From assembly GCF_030272615.1 (NCBI RefSeq), contig NC_081408.1, positions 608,042,173 through 608,106,172 on the forward strand: 64,000 bases of DNA. Direction: 5' to 3'. Within the stretch, counting starts at the first letter, position 1. The number at the start of each line of letters is the position of its first letter. Position numbers and translations under genes: made by a program. The notes beneath the pieces were generated by a model that worked only from the letters and a program-made list of their open reading frames with translations, had not been told where the DNA came from and ran no database searches. Shown here in pieces: positions 34,667 to 46,020 of the stretch. The stretch comes from Cryptomeria japonica. Its lineage: Eukaryota > Streptophyta > Pinopsida > Cupressales > Cupressaceae.

Positions 34667-35342
34667 GGAATGATGAACATTCAAAGTTCATTTGTGCATT
34701 CAAAGCTTCTTCTCCTTTGCTTCCAAGTCGTGAACCTCCACACTTCTGAGTTTTCTTTGGTGTTTTGGGCATTTTGATTCAATAGGTTGGTGATTTTTCT
34801 TGCCCCCTTTTGTCATTTGATAGATTAGATTTTTCTTCTTTGCCGAGTGTTTGTTTGATTGCTTTCTTTTCATTTTTGTTCCATCCCTTTTGTTTGTTCA
34901 CGTGCCCTAGTTTATGCACCCAAGACCCCTAGAGTTCTGGATAGTCGGCTTTCCTTGCACCCCAGAACCCCAGACCCTTGGAGTTTCGGGCAGTTAGCTT
35001 TAAACAACCCTAGAACCTTGAACCCTTGGAGTTCTAGATTATTCCTTTTGCAAATGACTTTCTATCAATCATCTCGGAACCTCAAAGTCCCAGAATCAAG
35101 TGTTATATCACAAGCCCAGAACCCCAAAGTTTCAACTACCTTATCCATTCATACCCAACCCAAAACCCTAGAACCCCGAAGTTCTAGACTGTTTTATGCA
35201 TATCTAACCTGGAACCTTGGAGTTTCAGACCATATGTATCTAGCTCGAGACCCCAGGACCCCGAAGTCCCAAAGCAAATGAACTTTTATGATTATAATCA
35301 AGGATGGAAATTTGTTCTCTTCTGGCAGATTTGAGTGGTTAA

Positions 35343-38300
35343 ATGGACTCATCCTCCAGCAAAAGAGGCAAAGAAATTGATAGACTCCCAACCACCATGA
35401 AGTAACATTATCATAGACAGGTCTATTCTTTGAAGCTAGATGATCAAATCAGATGGGTTACAGAGACAAAAATTGGCCATATAGAACTTGAGGATATCAA
35501 GACTCAGTTAGACAAACCTAGTTTGGAGGCCCTCCACTGGAGAATCAAAAGATCAGGCATGGTGGAAGCCACTACCTTTCTGCAATCAGTACAAGCACTT
35601 GAATTCATAATGAAAATTGCCCTATTTTACAGCCTAGATACTAGAAAGTACATAGATGCACAAGGGAAAACGGTTATAGACTTGTCTCCTCATATGCTGG
35701 GGTTTGTCTTCAGAATCCCAACTAGAGAAGAGATTTTCCTTTTAACCAAAGAAGAGGCCTTAAAGGCATGAAATGACAAAGTGGCATCAAGCAAAAGACA
35801 CATGAATAAGAACTGGTTGGAAGAAGAAAGAAAAATAGGTCTAAAGGCAATAGAGATCTTGAGGGCAGATTTCAAAGAGCCCCAGAGAGACTTAATCATT
35901 ATGCTCAATAAGGCCTTTTCCAAGCCAGATTGTAAACATTTCCATCCATGCATGTTCCAATTTATGACCACTATCTTAATAGGGAAACAATGTTTTGATT
36001 GGCTGCAGACCCTCTTCGACAATATCTGCAAACAAATGAAAGAGGTTCACCAGACCCAAAAGTTCTTTTTCACATCTTATGTCATCTCAGTAGTTGCTAG
36101 AGCTAGAAAGTTTCCAAGGCTACAGGTAGACGTTCAATTGGGAGAGGAGGAAGGACAAAAGAAGGTATGGGAGTATTATTACCAACTCACTCTAGCCAAT
36201 GCAAAGGCTCACTTCGAGAGAATTAATGATGCCTTCATTTTTCCAGTAATAATCAGATTAACAGGGGACGCAGGATACTGGATTAGCCTAGAGGCCATGG
36301 CTATTATCCAAGAGTGTGCATGTTGGTTCATCCAAAACCCACGCTCAACCTACATCAAGGTTAGCTGATTCATAGGGAACCCAATGTTGCTACCCCGATA
36401 CTGCAATGATAGAGTATGTAAGGAAACTTTTGGGCCTCCAGTCTCTTTTGTCCTCAAAACATAAAATAGGTATTAATTTCTCAGTATCAATTGGATATTT
36501 TGCATGCTCAAAAATACAAGTTGGAAAATTAGCAGAGCTAGAGCTTCAGGATTTGAACCTGAAGGAATATGATTATGCTAGTGAGTTCTATGACCCCTAT
36601 GGGATACTCAAAGAAGCTATGCCTAAAGCATATGAGGGACACAAGCTAAGACTAGAGGATTTTTGGGCTAACCTTCAGGATAGTTTTGAAGTCAGAGAAA
36701 AGAGTTATAGTCAGTTGTCCATGCCACAAATCAGAGATTTTGAAATTGAAACAAATCTGCCCAAACACCTCAGAGATGATGGAGACTTGCTTGATGCAAC
36801 ATACAAAGGACTAGAGATTGATAGGAAACCTCTCTCTCCAATGAAGTGGTCGGTGAATGAAGACCTAAATATTGAAAATGTTTCTCAAGTGGTCATGAAT
36901 AGGACCAAGAAATGGTTAAGCCAGGGGTAAGGCCCAGTGCCTCAAAGGCGAAATAGAAGGAGTCCACTTCAGGGGTACCTCAATCAAGGGGCTATAAGGA
37001 GTACGCTTGGAAGACAAGGTCAACCTTGAGGCAAAATACATCCACCGATACAGAAGAGGGGGAAAAAACTCAAGAAAGTACTAAGGACTTAATGAAGAAA
37101 CTCCAAGAAAAGATGAGGGAGTCTGAATTGTTAAAGAAGGCAGTGGACCTGGGAGTGACTGATGGATTGGGAGTGGTACCACTTGCCAAAGTTCTCCCAC
37201 CAAGGATGGCTATAAGGAAGACTGTAGGAGAGGGTACCCAAGAGAAGGAAGAAGAAATAAAGATTACAGAAGATATATCCACCTCAGTAGCTACCACATA
37301 AGACACAGGCACCAACGCCCCTGTACCACCACCAGTCAATATACTTGCAGGGCAGCCTAGAGTGCAAGGCTTCAGGTCTACCACTGAAGAAGTAAAAGTT
37401 AGGAACATCAAGTCTGATGCAAATCAGGAGGAAGAGGATCATGAGCAACAATGGTCGCTAGAAGGTGAGAAAGAAGGGGATGAGGCAGAAGACCTATTGA
37501 ATGAAATTCTAGTTCTAACCCCTCAAAATCAAGAGGACCTCCTCAAAGATATAGCAATTGGGCAAGGGGAAATAGAGGAAGGTGAGGAACAGATGACATT
37601 TAATGAAGAGGTCAATGGCAAACTAGGAGAGTTATATAAGAAGTAGGCTCTCCAAACCAATCTAGCCCACCAAGTTACCCCATCTCAAGATCCTAGGCAA
37701 ATAGAGCCAGAGGAAAGAGATGAAGCAAAGGAGAAGGTGGACATCCATGTTGTAACTGTAGATATAGTGTAGCATCAAGGTGACAAGGATGAAGATATAT
37801 TGCAATGGCTTGAGTTTTCCTTTGAGAAGAAAAATAGGAAAGCAGAGCTTCCTAAGGTCACTCTACAACAAGTAATCATCGAGGAGCCACCAAAGGCTAA
37901 GAAGATTAAAACCATTCATCATTTATCAAAAACTAGTTATGCTGAAGTGATTGCAGATGTGGTAGTTCCATCCCAAGCTGAGGGACAAGCTTCTCCCAAG
38001 TATCAAATATCCTAGATAAATTTGGGTAAACAAACCAAGTGGGGAGAGCTAGATACTTTGGAGCTAGCCATGAGTGTCGTAAGAGGGCAACTAGAGAAGG
38101 AGCATACATCAAATCTAGAGCTCAAAGCACATGTGGAACAATACAAACAACTCTTAGTTGAAATGAGCAAACCTCTAAATTCCTGTAGAGCTGATGACCT
38201 ACCTTCAACCTCATCGCTGCCAAAAGGAGAAGTGAAGGCACTAGTGGAGGTGAAATGAGTGGCCATTGTAGCCAAGTCATGGACCCAAATAAATGTGGCT

Positions 38301-38948
38301 AAGATTAGACTATTTTTGTAGGATACAATGAAGATATACTGGAAGGAAGTATAGGAAGGCAGAGCCTTAGCTTTTTGTGCTAGACAATGGGAATGGAAGC
38401 TAAGTATTTTCCATAAGCAATTCTGAGTTTTGAATAAAGTATTATGGCTAGGGAAAGGGATAGTAATGGAGGATGACCTCTTAGGAGGTGAAATTTATGA
38501 AAACTTACAGTCCTATTTATACATTTTGGAGCTGAAGATTGAAATGCTTCAGCAGTATATGAAGAATATGGAAAATATTTGAGTCCCCCTTCTCAAGGAA
38601 ATTTTGTTATATGAGAATTTTGTAAAGAGTATGCTTGGAGCCTTCGGATTAAGATTGACTAGTATAGGGATAATGGAACATCAACAAGTTTTGAATCAAT
38701 GGGATGCATACAAGGCTGAACACTTAGGACCTTCAGCCCAGTTTGATGTCGCCCTCATGGATAGGTACACATTCTTGATCACTTAGTGTCAAGAGGTGGC
38801 AGACACAATAGATGAACTAGAGAAATGAAAGAATCATGTAGATGAAGTGTTGAAGAAATATAAATTTAGAGTTAAGCACGTAGTTGATCCTCTTGTTCAA
38901 GAAGTTGCATGCATAATTGATAATTATAGAGCTTTCACCAAGAAATAA
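35343..38948 (+). pseudogene. ORF1 of element X, LTR-associated, unknown function
   Basis: From ATG 35343 (MDSSSSKRGKEIDR) one frame carries about 1,200 codons to TAA 38946. A single displaced segment (about 36370-36950) lies one frame off, and there are in-frame stops (for example 35401, 35769, 36366). The N-terminal globular part covers roughly residues 30-530. It includes VIDLSPHMLGFVFRIPTREE and the block YIKV-FIGNPMLLP...DRV..EYVRKL (36351-36430), alignable to the ORF1s of C and D. A Glu/Lys-rich linker (37026-37800) and predicted coiled coil (38040-38940) follow. The start resembles that of D's ORF1 (MEGSSSKGK). No catalytic motif is recognised. Confidence 0.65.
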
Positions 38949-39912
38949 GGAATAAACACATAATTTCTAAAGATGGCAAAGCTTTTTCATAAATCCTTAA
39001 TCTTGTATTTTTAGCTACAGCTCCTAATCAAGTTCCAATTTTGAGAGAAATTTTGCATGACTACGAAAATGTGGCTCACCCAACATGGTCTTCGTAGTGC
39101 TCATGTAGTCCCCATTTCATAGTTGTTAAGTGGAGTGTCAAGGCAGAAACTTACAAGTTAACTGTGACTCCTAGTTTCAGTTCTTAATTTAGGGTACATT
39201 TATTTCCTATATAATAGGGCAAAGAACTTCTATAAATTGAGAAGTTGGATTCATTTGTAAGGGTTCCAAATTGATGATTTTTGGCCCACTTAGAGATTTT
39301 AGAATATTTTGCAGATTGTTAAGAAGTTTGAGTTATTTCTGTTATACATGCATTGAGATTAATACAAGAAGTAGCTTATAGATTGCCTGATCTACATCTA
39401 TGTTCTACCAAAATTGTTCTGTGTAATCTGGTAACGTCCATTATTCGTAGTTAGCAATGTGTTTTGATCTTTTTGTCTATTACTTTATGAATCATATCGC
39501 ACACGTCAGTGGTGTATGAGTATTACTGTGATAGGCCATATTGTTGATGATTTTATTTCCATAGGTCTATGAAATTGATGATTTTGCAAGTTTGCTAGAG
39601 GTTCGTTGTTGAATGCTAACTTGGATAATATTTGATAATTTCTTGGATTGCAAGGAACTAATTGAGTAGTTCATTAAGTTTTTATTGTATTGGATTTATT
39701 GTTATTTTCTTGTTCACTTTTACTCTTCGTAGTTTATTTTCCAGAGAATCCTAAATCATAAAAATACAAAAAAAAGGGAGTTCAACCATTCACAACTAGT
39801 GAGATTTAGTTTCAACCAGCAAGCCCCCTTGACCATTAGGATGCCAATAACCATCGTGACCGAACTATGGAGACCCTAGGGTAGTAAGTTTTCCCAAATT
39901 CATTGCTTTTCA
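38949..39912 (+). other. U5-like non-coding region of element X
   Basis: No gene is visible. The stretch separates ORF1 from the primer-site candidate and ends ctttTCA, an acceptable CA terminus. It contains a purine-rich run near 39768-39782. Confidence 0.4.
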
Positions 39913-39919
39913 GGAGAGG

Positions 39920-39938
39920 TGGTGAGCGTTCACATTGG
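39920..39938 (+). promoter_or_regulatory. Candidate primer-binding site of element X
   Basis: TGGTGAGCGTTCACATTGG starts with TGG, is seven bases after a possible LTR end and about 100 bp before gag. I cannot match it to a specific tRNA, so it remains a candidate. Confidence 0.35.
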
Positions 39939-40033
39939 CTACTTGACTATTGGTGGTTGTGTCAAAATAGTCGTCAATAGAAACTGGGGCTAGAAGAAGG
40001 GCCTAGACTAGCCTCCTCGCTGGTTAACCACAT

Positions 40034-40502
40034 ATGGTACTTCCAGGAGATGGATTGATGCCCTTTACACAACCTAACCTCAACAACGAGCAACACAACA
40101 TTCTTACCCAACTATACAACTTTGCTTGGGATAGTACAAGAGATTATAATGATTGGTTACGAACATGACAAGTCTTGGACAATGAGAGACAAAAGGCTAT
40201 ATGTAGAGAAGCAGAGGCACAAAGACAACTTAATCCTCAGGTGAACCCACAAGAAAGTCCACAACCACCTTCTCAACTAGAGAATTGACGTAATAAGCTA
40301 GATCGTATATAATCTTTCTCTCTCAAGAGATTCCATTGAGTTCTTACGAGTGGTTCTTCACCATTTGACTTAGTAGAGTTAGGACCTGCCACTAGGATAA
40401 AAAGGAACAAAGCTAAGAAACAACCCTCAACAGCCTCACCAGTACAGTCATCCATACTCAACATAGAAGATCAACTAATTCCTAGTCCTCAGCCTATTGC
40501 TG
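40034..40502 (+). pseudogene. gag: Interrupted gag start of element X
   Basis: A frame from ATG 40034 reads MVLPGDGLMPFTQPNLNN, then a helical, Gln- and Glu-rich region and a basic tract (RIKRNKAKKQPSTAS). It is cut at the TG of LTR D. It has four stops. Composition and position fit the unstructured N-terminus of a Gypsy gag before the capsid region; no capsid motif is reached. Confidence 0.45.
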
Positions 40503-41966
40503 TGTTAGCACATATTTTTACAAAATATTTTGTGCTATATGGAGGCCTTTTCTTTTATCATATGAGAATTTATTGTTGGTTTGCATGTGTAGGAACCTTA
40601 TTAGTATGAGTAAAGTTCTCTAAGGATCAGTTGTTTCAAGAATGTCAAGGTATCACTTTGGCACACTAAGGGCATGCACTAAGTATAGACTGCACAAGGA
40701 ATCTAGTATGGAAGCATTTAGCAGTGGAGAAGTCATTATGGTATAATCTAAGATTGTTTTCTAGTATGTATCAGACCCTGTGGGATAGTTGGGATCAGTG
40801 ATATTCAAGGTGGATGGTTCATTTGTTCAAAATTACAAAATTTCAATTATCGACATAAGTAGTCCTGATGAAACAACATTGGCGAGCAAAAGAAGGATTA
40901 TCGGCATCACATATTCTGATAAATCAGAGGGCAGATTCATTAAGGCACTTAAGTAAATAGTCAACACAGTGCGCGCTCTTGGAAAATCATACCATCGGGA
41001 TAGCTTGTTCCGATGAGGTAGAAGGTGAGTATTTTTTATTGGCATATATTGGCTTATTGAAAATAATGAGAAGCCTCTATCTCGATACCCAATGACTGAA
41101 TGGAATTGAAGGTAGGTCCATCGGATAAAAAGACCATATTAGGATAGTGCAAAAATAGTTAGACCAATCCTTGATGACATGGAGAATTGGAAGGCAAAAA
41201 TATCGCTATTACCTATACTAATAAAACAAACTCGAAGGTATAAAGCATAAAAGTGCATTAGAGACCCATCTAGAATACGAGAGGAATATAAAAAGGCTAT
41301 TCCAACCCCTGATGAAGATAAAAGTGCCTATGGGGATGTCAGTGTAAATTATACCGATAAATTAAACATTAAATCGGGAATCATCAGGACATCGGAAGAA
41401 GAAATTTCATGCTATGCTGTATCCCGATAGGACTGTTAAGGTGGATGGTGAGTTGCAAGGAGTTCTTTGGGGTGAGTTATGCCAATAATGTAGGAGGCTT
41501 AGTCAGAATGTGGATTGGTATAGTGAGATCATCAGTGAATTGGAGGGACATAAAATGAACTATGTCAATACCTGATGGGTTAAAGAAAAAGAAAACCAAA
41601 GGTAGATGCATTAGGGTGAGTTATGCCAATGGATCATGAAAACAAAAAGCAAAGCTGAAATTGAAGGAGTTCCCATTGGGATAAAGTGAACCATTGGGGT
41701 AGGAGAAAATTTTCTATCCCGAGACCCGATAAGTTAGTCAGGATAGCTCGTGCCAATCAGAAGGTAAGAAGAAGTAAAGTCATAACAAATGGTGCCAAAC
41801 AATTGAATCAATGGGAAAAGTCTCGCCGATTAGCCATTGAAGGTCTTGATGTGGAAAACTAACAAAATGGCTTCCATTAAATCCATCCATTGAGTAGGTC
41901 CGATGCCACATGAAGCAGATCCATCAAGATTGTAGTAATTAAGTACAAGATTGGACTCCTTGGGGA

Positions 41967-41973
41967 TATATAA
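41967..41973 (+). promoter_or_regulatory. TATA box in LTR D
   Basis: TATATAA lies in the context tggggatatataac, about 110 bp upstream of the ORF1 start. The downstream copy has TATATAG at 54173-54179. RNA starting here would read ORF1 first, then the primer site and gag-pol. Confidence 0.5.
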
Positions 41974-42080
41974 CTAGTGTTGAATAACAACATTCCACAC
42001 AAACTTATTGTAGAAAGTTATCAGGTGTTCATTAAGAAATATTTTGAGTTGTCAAGCATAAAGAATAACTATTTGTAGAG

Positions 42081-44841
42081 ATGGAAGGGTCAAGCTCAAA
42101 AGGGAAGCGGAAGGTCATTGAAATATCTAGTAGCCCATCAAAAAATCGAAGGGCAAAGTCAGTGAGGCTCAAAGGAAGTTAAATCAAGACATGGTAGATC
42201 AGATGGGCTCTCCAGGAGCTCGGTCACACAAAGCTAAGGTAAATTTGCCAATTCGTGACCAGTTGGAAGATAGATATAGAGGAATTGGAAATGTACTTGC
42301 AACAGTGCGAGGGCATGAGCTATTTCTTTTTCATTACCTCTGCAGGGATGAGCCTATGCCAATTTCAAACCCATGGAGTACTAATTTAGGTAAATTCATA
42401 GTACCTAATGTTTTTGTAAATATTGATTTATTGAAGCTCCTGGTAAGACATTATGATACAAACAAGCGATTCATTATGTTCCCCGACAGGATTGCTTTAG
42501 TTCACTTTGTAGTAGCCACAATTTAGGAAGTTTTTGCAGTAGATCTAGAGGCAAATGTGCCCTTATCATTTATGGATTTGGAAGAGGAATACAGAAAATG
42601 GATACTACATACCAGGGTTGGAACCTCGCTATCCACAAAGAAGAGAAGGGGAGGCTAACAGAGGAAGATGGTTCTCCTTATGATATGACTATTTTCAAGA
42701 AATATTTACAATATACATATATGACATGTGGGCAGGTTGGAGGAGTTGAAGCTCCTAATGAGGAAAACATAGGACCGCTGGTTTTAGTAGCAGATATCCA
42801 GAGACATGAGCCTTGAGCTTTTGATTTTTCTTCATACCTAGTGGATAGACTTCATGAAGGCTTCATGAACTTGAAAGACAATCCATACAAGCATTCCAAG
42901 CATTATTCGTTGTTAATGCATATTGTTTTATTTTATTGGAGATTTAGTGGTTTATGGTTAGAATGTTTGAATGTAAGTACAATTGGCAAGAATGGATAGG
43001 ATCAACCAATGCAGTTATGGGTTTCTCTTTGGGATTACAGATATGTAAATTCTCATTACCTCAAATTTGAAGAATTCTTTATTAAGCCGATTTTCTTGCT
43101 CTTTGGTGAGCCTCTGCAAGGATCATTTTCTGAGGACATAAAGAAGTTTCTTAGGCCTCATGAGCACAAAATTCCAAAGGTTAATCACAATTGGGGTGAT
43201 TGGTACTCATGCCAAAACTTCACTTTTGTTCGGTGCTATGGATTTGAAGGTTACCCCTATGTGCTACTGAAGCCTGCATATGAGGTTATTGACAGGAAGC
43301 TAGTGGATGAGTACAACTTGTTCCAACACACATCTAGAATGCATTATGATCCTGAGGGCTACATCCACACAAGCAGGAAGAGACAAGAGTTGGGAGATTA
43401 CTTTCATCAGGAGGATGAGTTTGAAGTCATGTGTAAAAATAAGGAATTAGAGGAGCTTACAGAGGTTATGGAGACCTAGTAGAAGAAACTAGAGGAGAGA
43501 AGATAGAGACTAGAAAACATGGAGGGAGACCCAACTCAAAGTGATTCAAGGGAGAATGAGGTATTTACAAGCTCCGTGCACCTAAGAAAGAGAAGGTACC
43601 AAAAGCAAAAGGTAAGCCCCTCATTGTGCTAAATGCAGAAACATATGAAAGAATGATAGAGCACACTTCATTTGTTTCAGATGATCAATTCATCAAGTCT
43701 TAAAAGTTTAAATCCTTCTTATACCACTTCAAAGGGAAGAAGTTGATGGAAGAAATGCCAAATATCACACCAGAGAATGAGGAGGAAATGTTGTAGAAGA
43801 TTAAAGCTGATATTGATGCAGGAATGGAGACAATGATCCCTCAGAGAGGAAGGTAGTTGCTAGTGGAAGCAAGTATTATTCTTTTCCTAGGATGGGATTT
43901 GAGTGCATCATTCATTTTTGATAGTTTATTACATGCAGACAATAAGGACTTCAAGTTGAATGTCTAAGGGGTTAATGATATATTCATTGGAATCGAGGTA
44001 TGATCTAGATGAACAAGCAATTTTGTAATGGGAATTGTACCCCCCAAATAAAAGGCCAAAAATCATAGATGTGGATAAATCTTTTGGTCACATGATGACC
44101 CTAAAATTTGGAGAGGTAGATCCTATGGTCACTGCTGACATAGGTATTAATATCTCAAAATTCAATAAGGATCAGATGAAACATGAGGTAGCGGAGAAAA
44201 ATAAATATAAGGCTTTATATGAGGAAACTCTTAAGAGGACTAGGCATCTGATCCCTCAAATTACTGATTCGGGAGGCTACTGGAAGAATAAATTTGAAAA
44301 ACTAGCTTATGAGAACACTAATTTGAAGAGGGAGATGAAGAGTATCAGGGCTGATACTACTTGTGTATTGATGAGTAAAAGATATGATAACATGGAGAAG
44401 GCATTGAACAAATTATGGGATTTATATTGGAGGAACATGGACAATATGGTGTCTAATACCAGAATTCGAGATAGACTCAACCTGTTGTTACAAGATGCAT
44501 TGACTAGGGAAAAGGTAAAGAGGAAGGTTCAGGGTTTGCTTGTCACACATGATGAATTTACGAAGGAATTGAAATCTGAATTTGATGAGTGCCAACAAAT
44601 TGTTCAGCATGGGGTTCCCAGTTTGGTAGATGATGTAGGTGTAATCAAGGATAAGTCCGTATGGCTTTCTGAGTGTAATTCTTTGCTTAGTGCAGCCCAA
44701 GACATTGCCAAAATGGATATTCTTGATATGAATGACATGGACAATCAGTTGGAGAACTTTTACATGATAGAGAACATAACCAAGGATGCAATATTCAATG
44801 CTACAACCTACAAAGATGCAAGCTATTTGTGGCACATTTAG
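42081..44841 (+). pseudogene. ORF1 of element D, 5' copy
   Basis: It starts MEGSSSKGK at 42081. A one-base loss near 42140 and another near 42590, judged against the downstream copy, shift the frame, and stops are present. Readable parts are HELFLFHYLCRDEPMPISNPW, LLKLLVRHYDTNKRF and the shared block FVRCYGFEGYPYVLL (43225-43270). Then come an acidic helical region (43400-43480) and long coiled coil (44160-44830: YKALYEETLKRTRHL, NLKREMKSIR). About 920 codons. It is homologous to the ORF1s of X and C. Relative to the 3' copy it lacks 138 bp (46 codons) just after the shared block. Confidence 0.65.
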
Positions 44842-45873
44842 AAGTGTGGATAGCGACTTGATCAAAAATCTTAAGTCATTGTTTAGTTTTGTGTTTATAG
44901 TGCAATTGATGTTTTAGTTAGCTTGTTTAGTTGTTGTTCAATTAGTTGTTTAGGATAATGAAAGGGTGTGTCCTTTCATTCGTATCTCTTAGCATGTGTA
45001 TTTATAATGAGTCATTTTGTATGTAAAGGCATCGAGGATTCAGAAAAAACATACTGCCTAGAAGGACTGCAAGTTATATGTATTAGGGAACTCTATAGGA
45101 AGAAGACGTATCTTTTTTGTGCAAATAGACTATAATGGAGTATTTTCAAGTGTAGCTTATGTATGCAATCATCTCCTAAAGATTAATATATAAAGGTTCA
45201 TTGTTTCTTATTCTAAATATTGTGCATACTTCTGTGTTGATGAGTTATCTTTGTTCTCTTGATAAATTTGTCATTTGATTTTCTATGATGTGCCATCACA
45301 TGTTGCTACATTGAATGTGAGATTGGGTTTTTCATTGTTGTGTAACACATACTAAAACCTTCATAGTTGATGATTAATATTGTCTGAGGAGTTGATAAGA
45401 TTTTTTGTCCACAAAGTGTTATAAATATCCCTGGATAGAGGCACTGGTCTATTATTTATGTTTTAAGGTCTTGGTTGGCCATGCATTTAAGGTCCTTGAT
45501 AGAGAAACATTCTCCCCAAATTCTATATGAACTGATCTTTGCATATTTCTTTTAAGTCTTGAAAGCATTCTTATTCTTAATATATTATCATAATCATTTT
45601 CATTTCTTTTCAAAGGCATTCACTTAAAGCACATAATAAAGCATAATTGCAAAATAACAATTTGCCAGTTTTATAATTTTCTAAAAGGGTTAAATCCACT
45701 TTAATTAATCTCTTTGTTCTTGAGAGGAAGAGGTATACCCACCTAGGTTCAGTGGAGCCTTAAGTGCAGAGGGATTTGTTCTTCAACCATCCCTATTTGT
45801 TGGCCAAGGATAGTTGGATTAGTTGAGGATTTGGCAAACCCTTAAGTTTTCCAATCTATGGTTCTGGGAACCA
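44842..45873 (+). other. U5-like non-coding end of LTR D
   Basis: No gene is visible. The stretch is T-rich, with a ttgtttagttgttgttcaatt run at its start. It matches nothing else in the window, because the corresponding part of the 3' copy is missing. Confidence 0.45.
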
Positions 45874-45879
45874 ATAGAT

Positions 45880-45897
45880 TGGTGACTCTATTGGGGA
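45880..45897 (+). promoter_or_regulatory. Primer-binding site of element D (tRNA-Arg-like)
   Basis: TGGTGACTCTATTGGGGA resembles the TGGCGACTCCGCTGGGGA-type site that I recall for Ogre/Tat elements primed by tRNA-Arg, with three or four differences. It lies 140 bp before gag. Confidence 0.6.
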
Positions 45898-46020
45898 ATT
45901 GTGATAAGAAGTATTTAAAATTTTTGGTGGTTTCACTTCAGACTCTATTAGAGGAGGGAGCCTGAAAGATTAGTAAAATATGTTTTTCCTCTTAAGAGGT
46001 GGTGACTCTACATGTAATAC

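Larger units (their letters stand above)
34028..40502 (+). mobile_element. Element X: front half of a Gypsy element, interrupted by D
   Basis: The order is a possible LTR start (TGTTATGCC at 34030), a minisatellite, a TATA box, a large ORF1, a U5-like region, a TGG primer-site candidate (39920) and a gag start (40034). The gag stops dead at 40502 where the D LTR begins. The layout copies that of D. No second LTR is present, so the ends are inferred. Its LTR would span about 34030-39912 (5.9 kb). Confidence 0.6.
40503..45873 (+). repeat. 5' LTR of element D, about 5.4 kb with ORF1 inside
   Basis: It begins TGTTAGCACA, as the downstream copy does at 52711. U3 is about 1.46 kb with no gene, then a TATA box, then ORF1, then about 1 kb of non-coding sequence ending gggaacca six bases before the primer site at 45880. 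The first 3.34 kb are repeated after integrase, ORF1 included. The right edge rests on the primer site only, because the 3' copy is truncated. Confidence 0.6.

Noticed and set aside
34039-34749. Overlapping plus-strand ORFs with repeated LVFDLG-like peptides
   Set aside because: They are translations of the 58-60-bp minisatellite in several frames. Open frames here follow from the repeat, not from coding selection.
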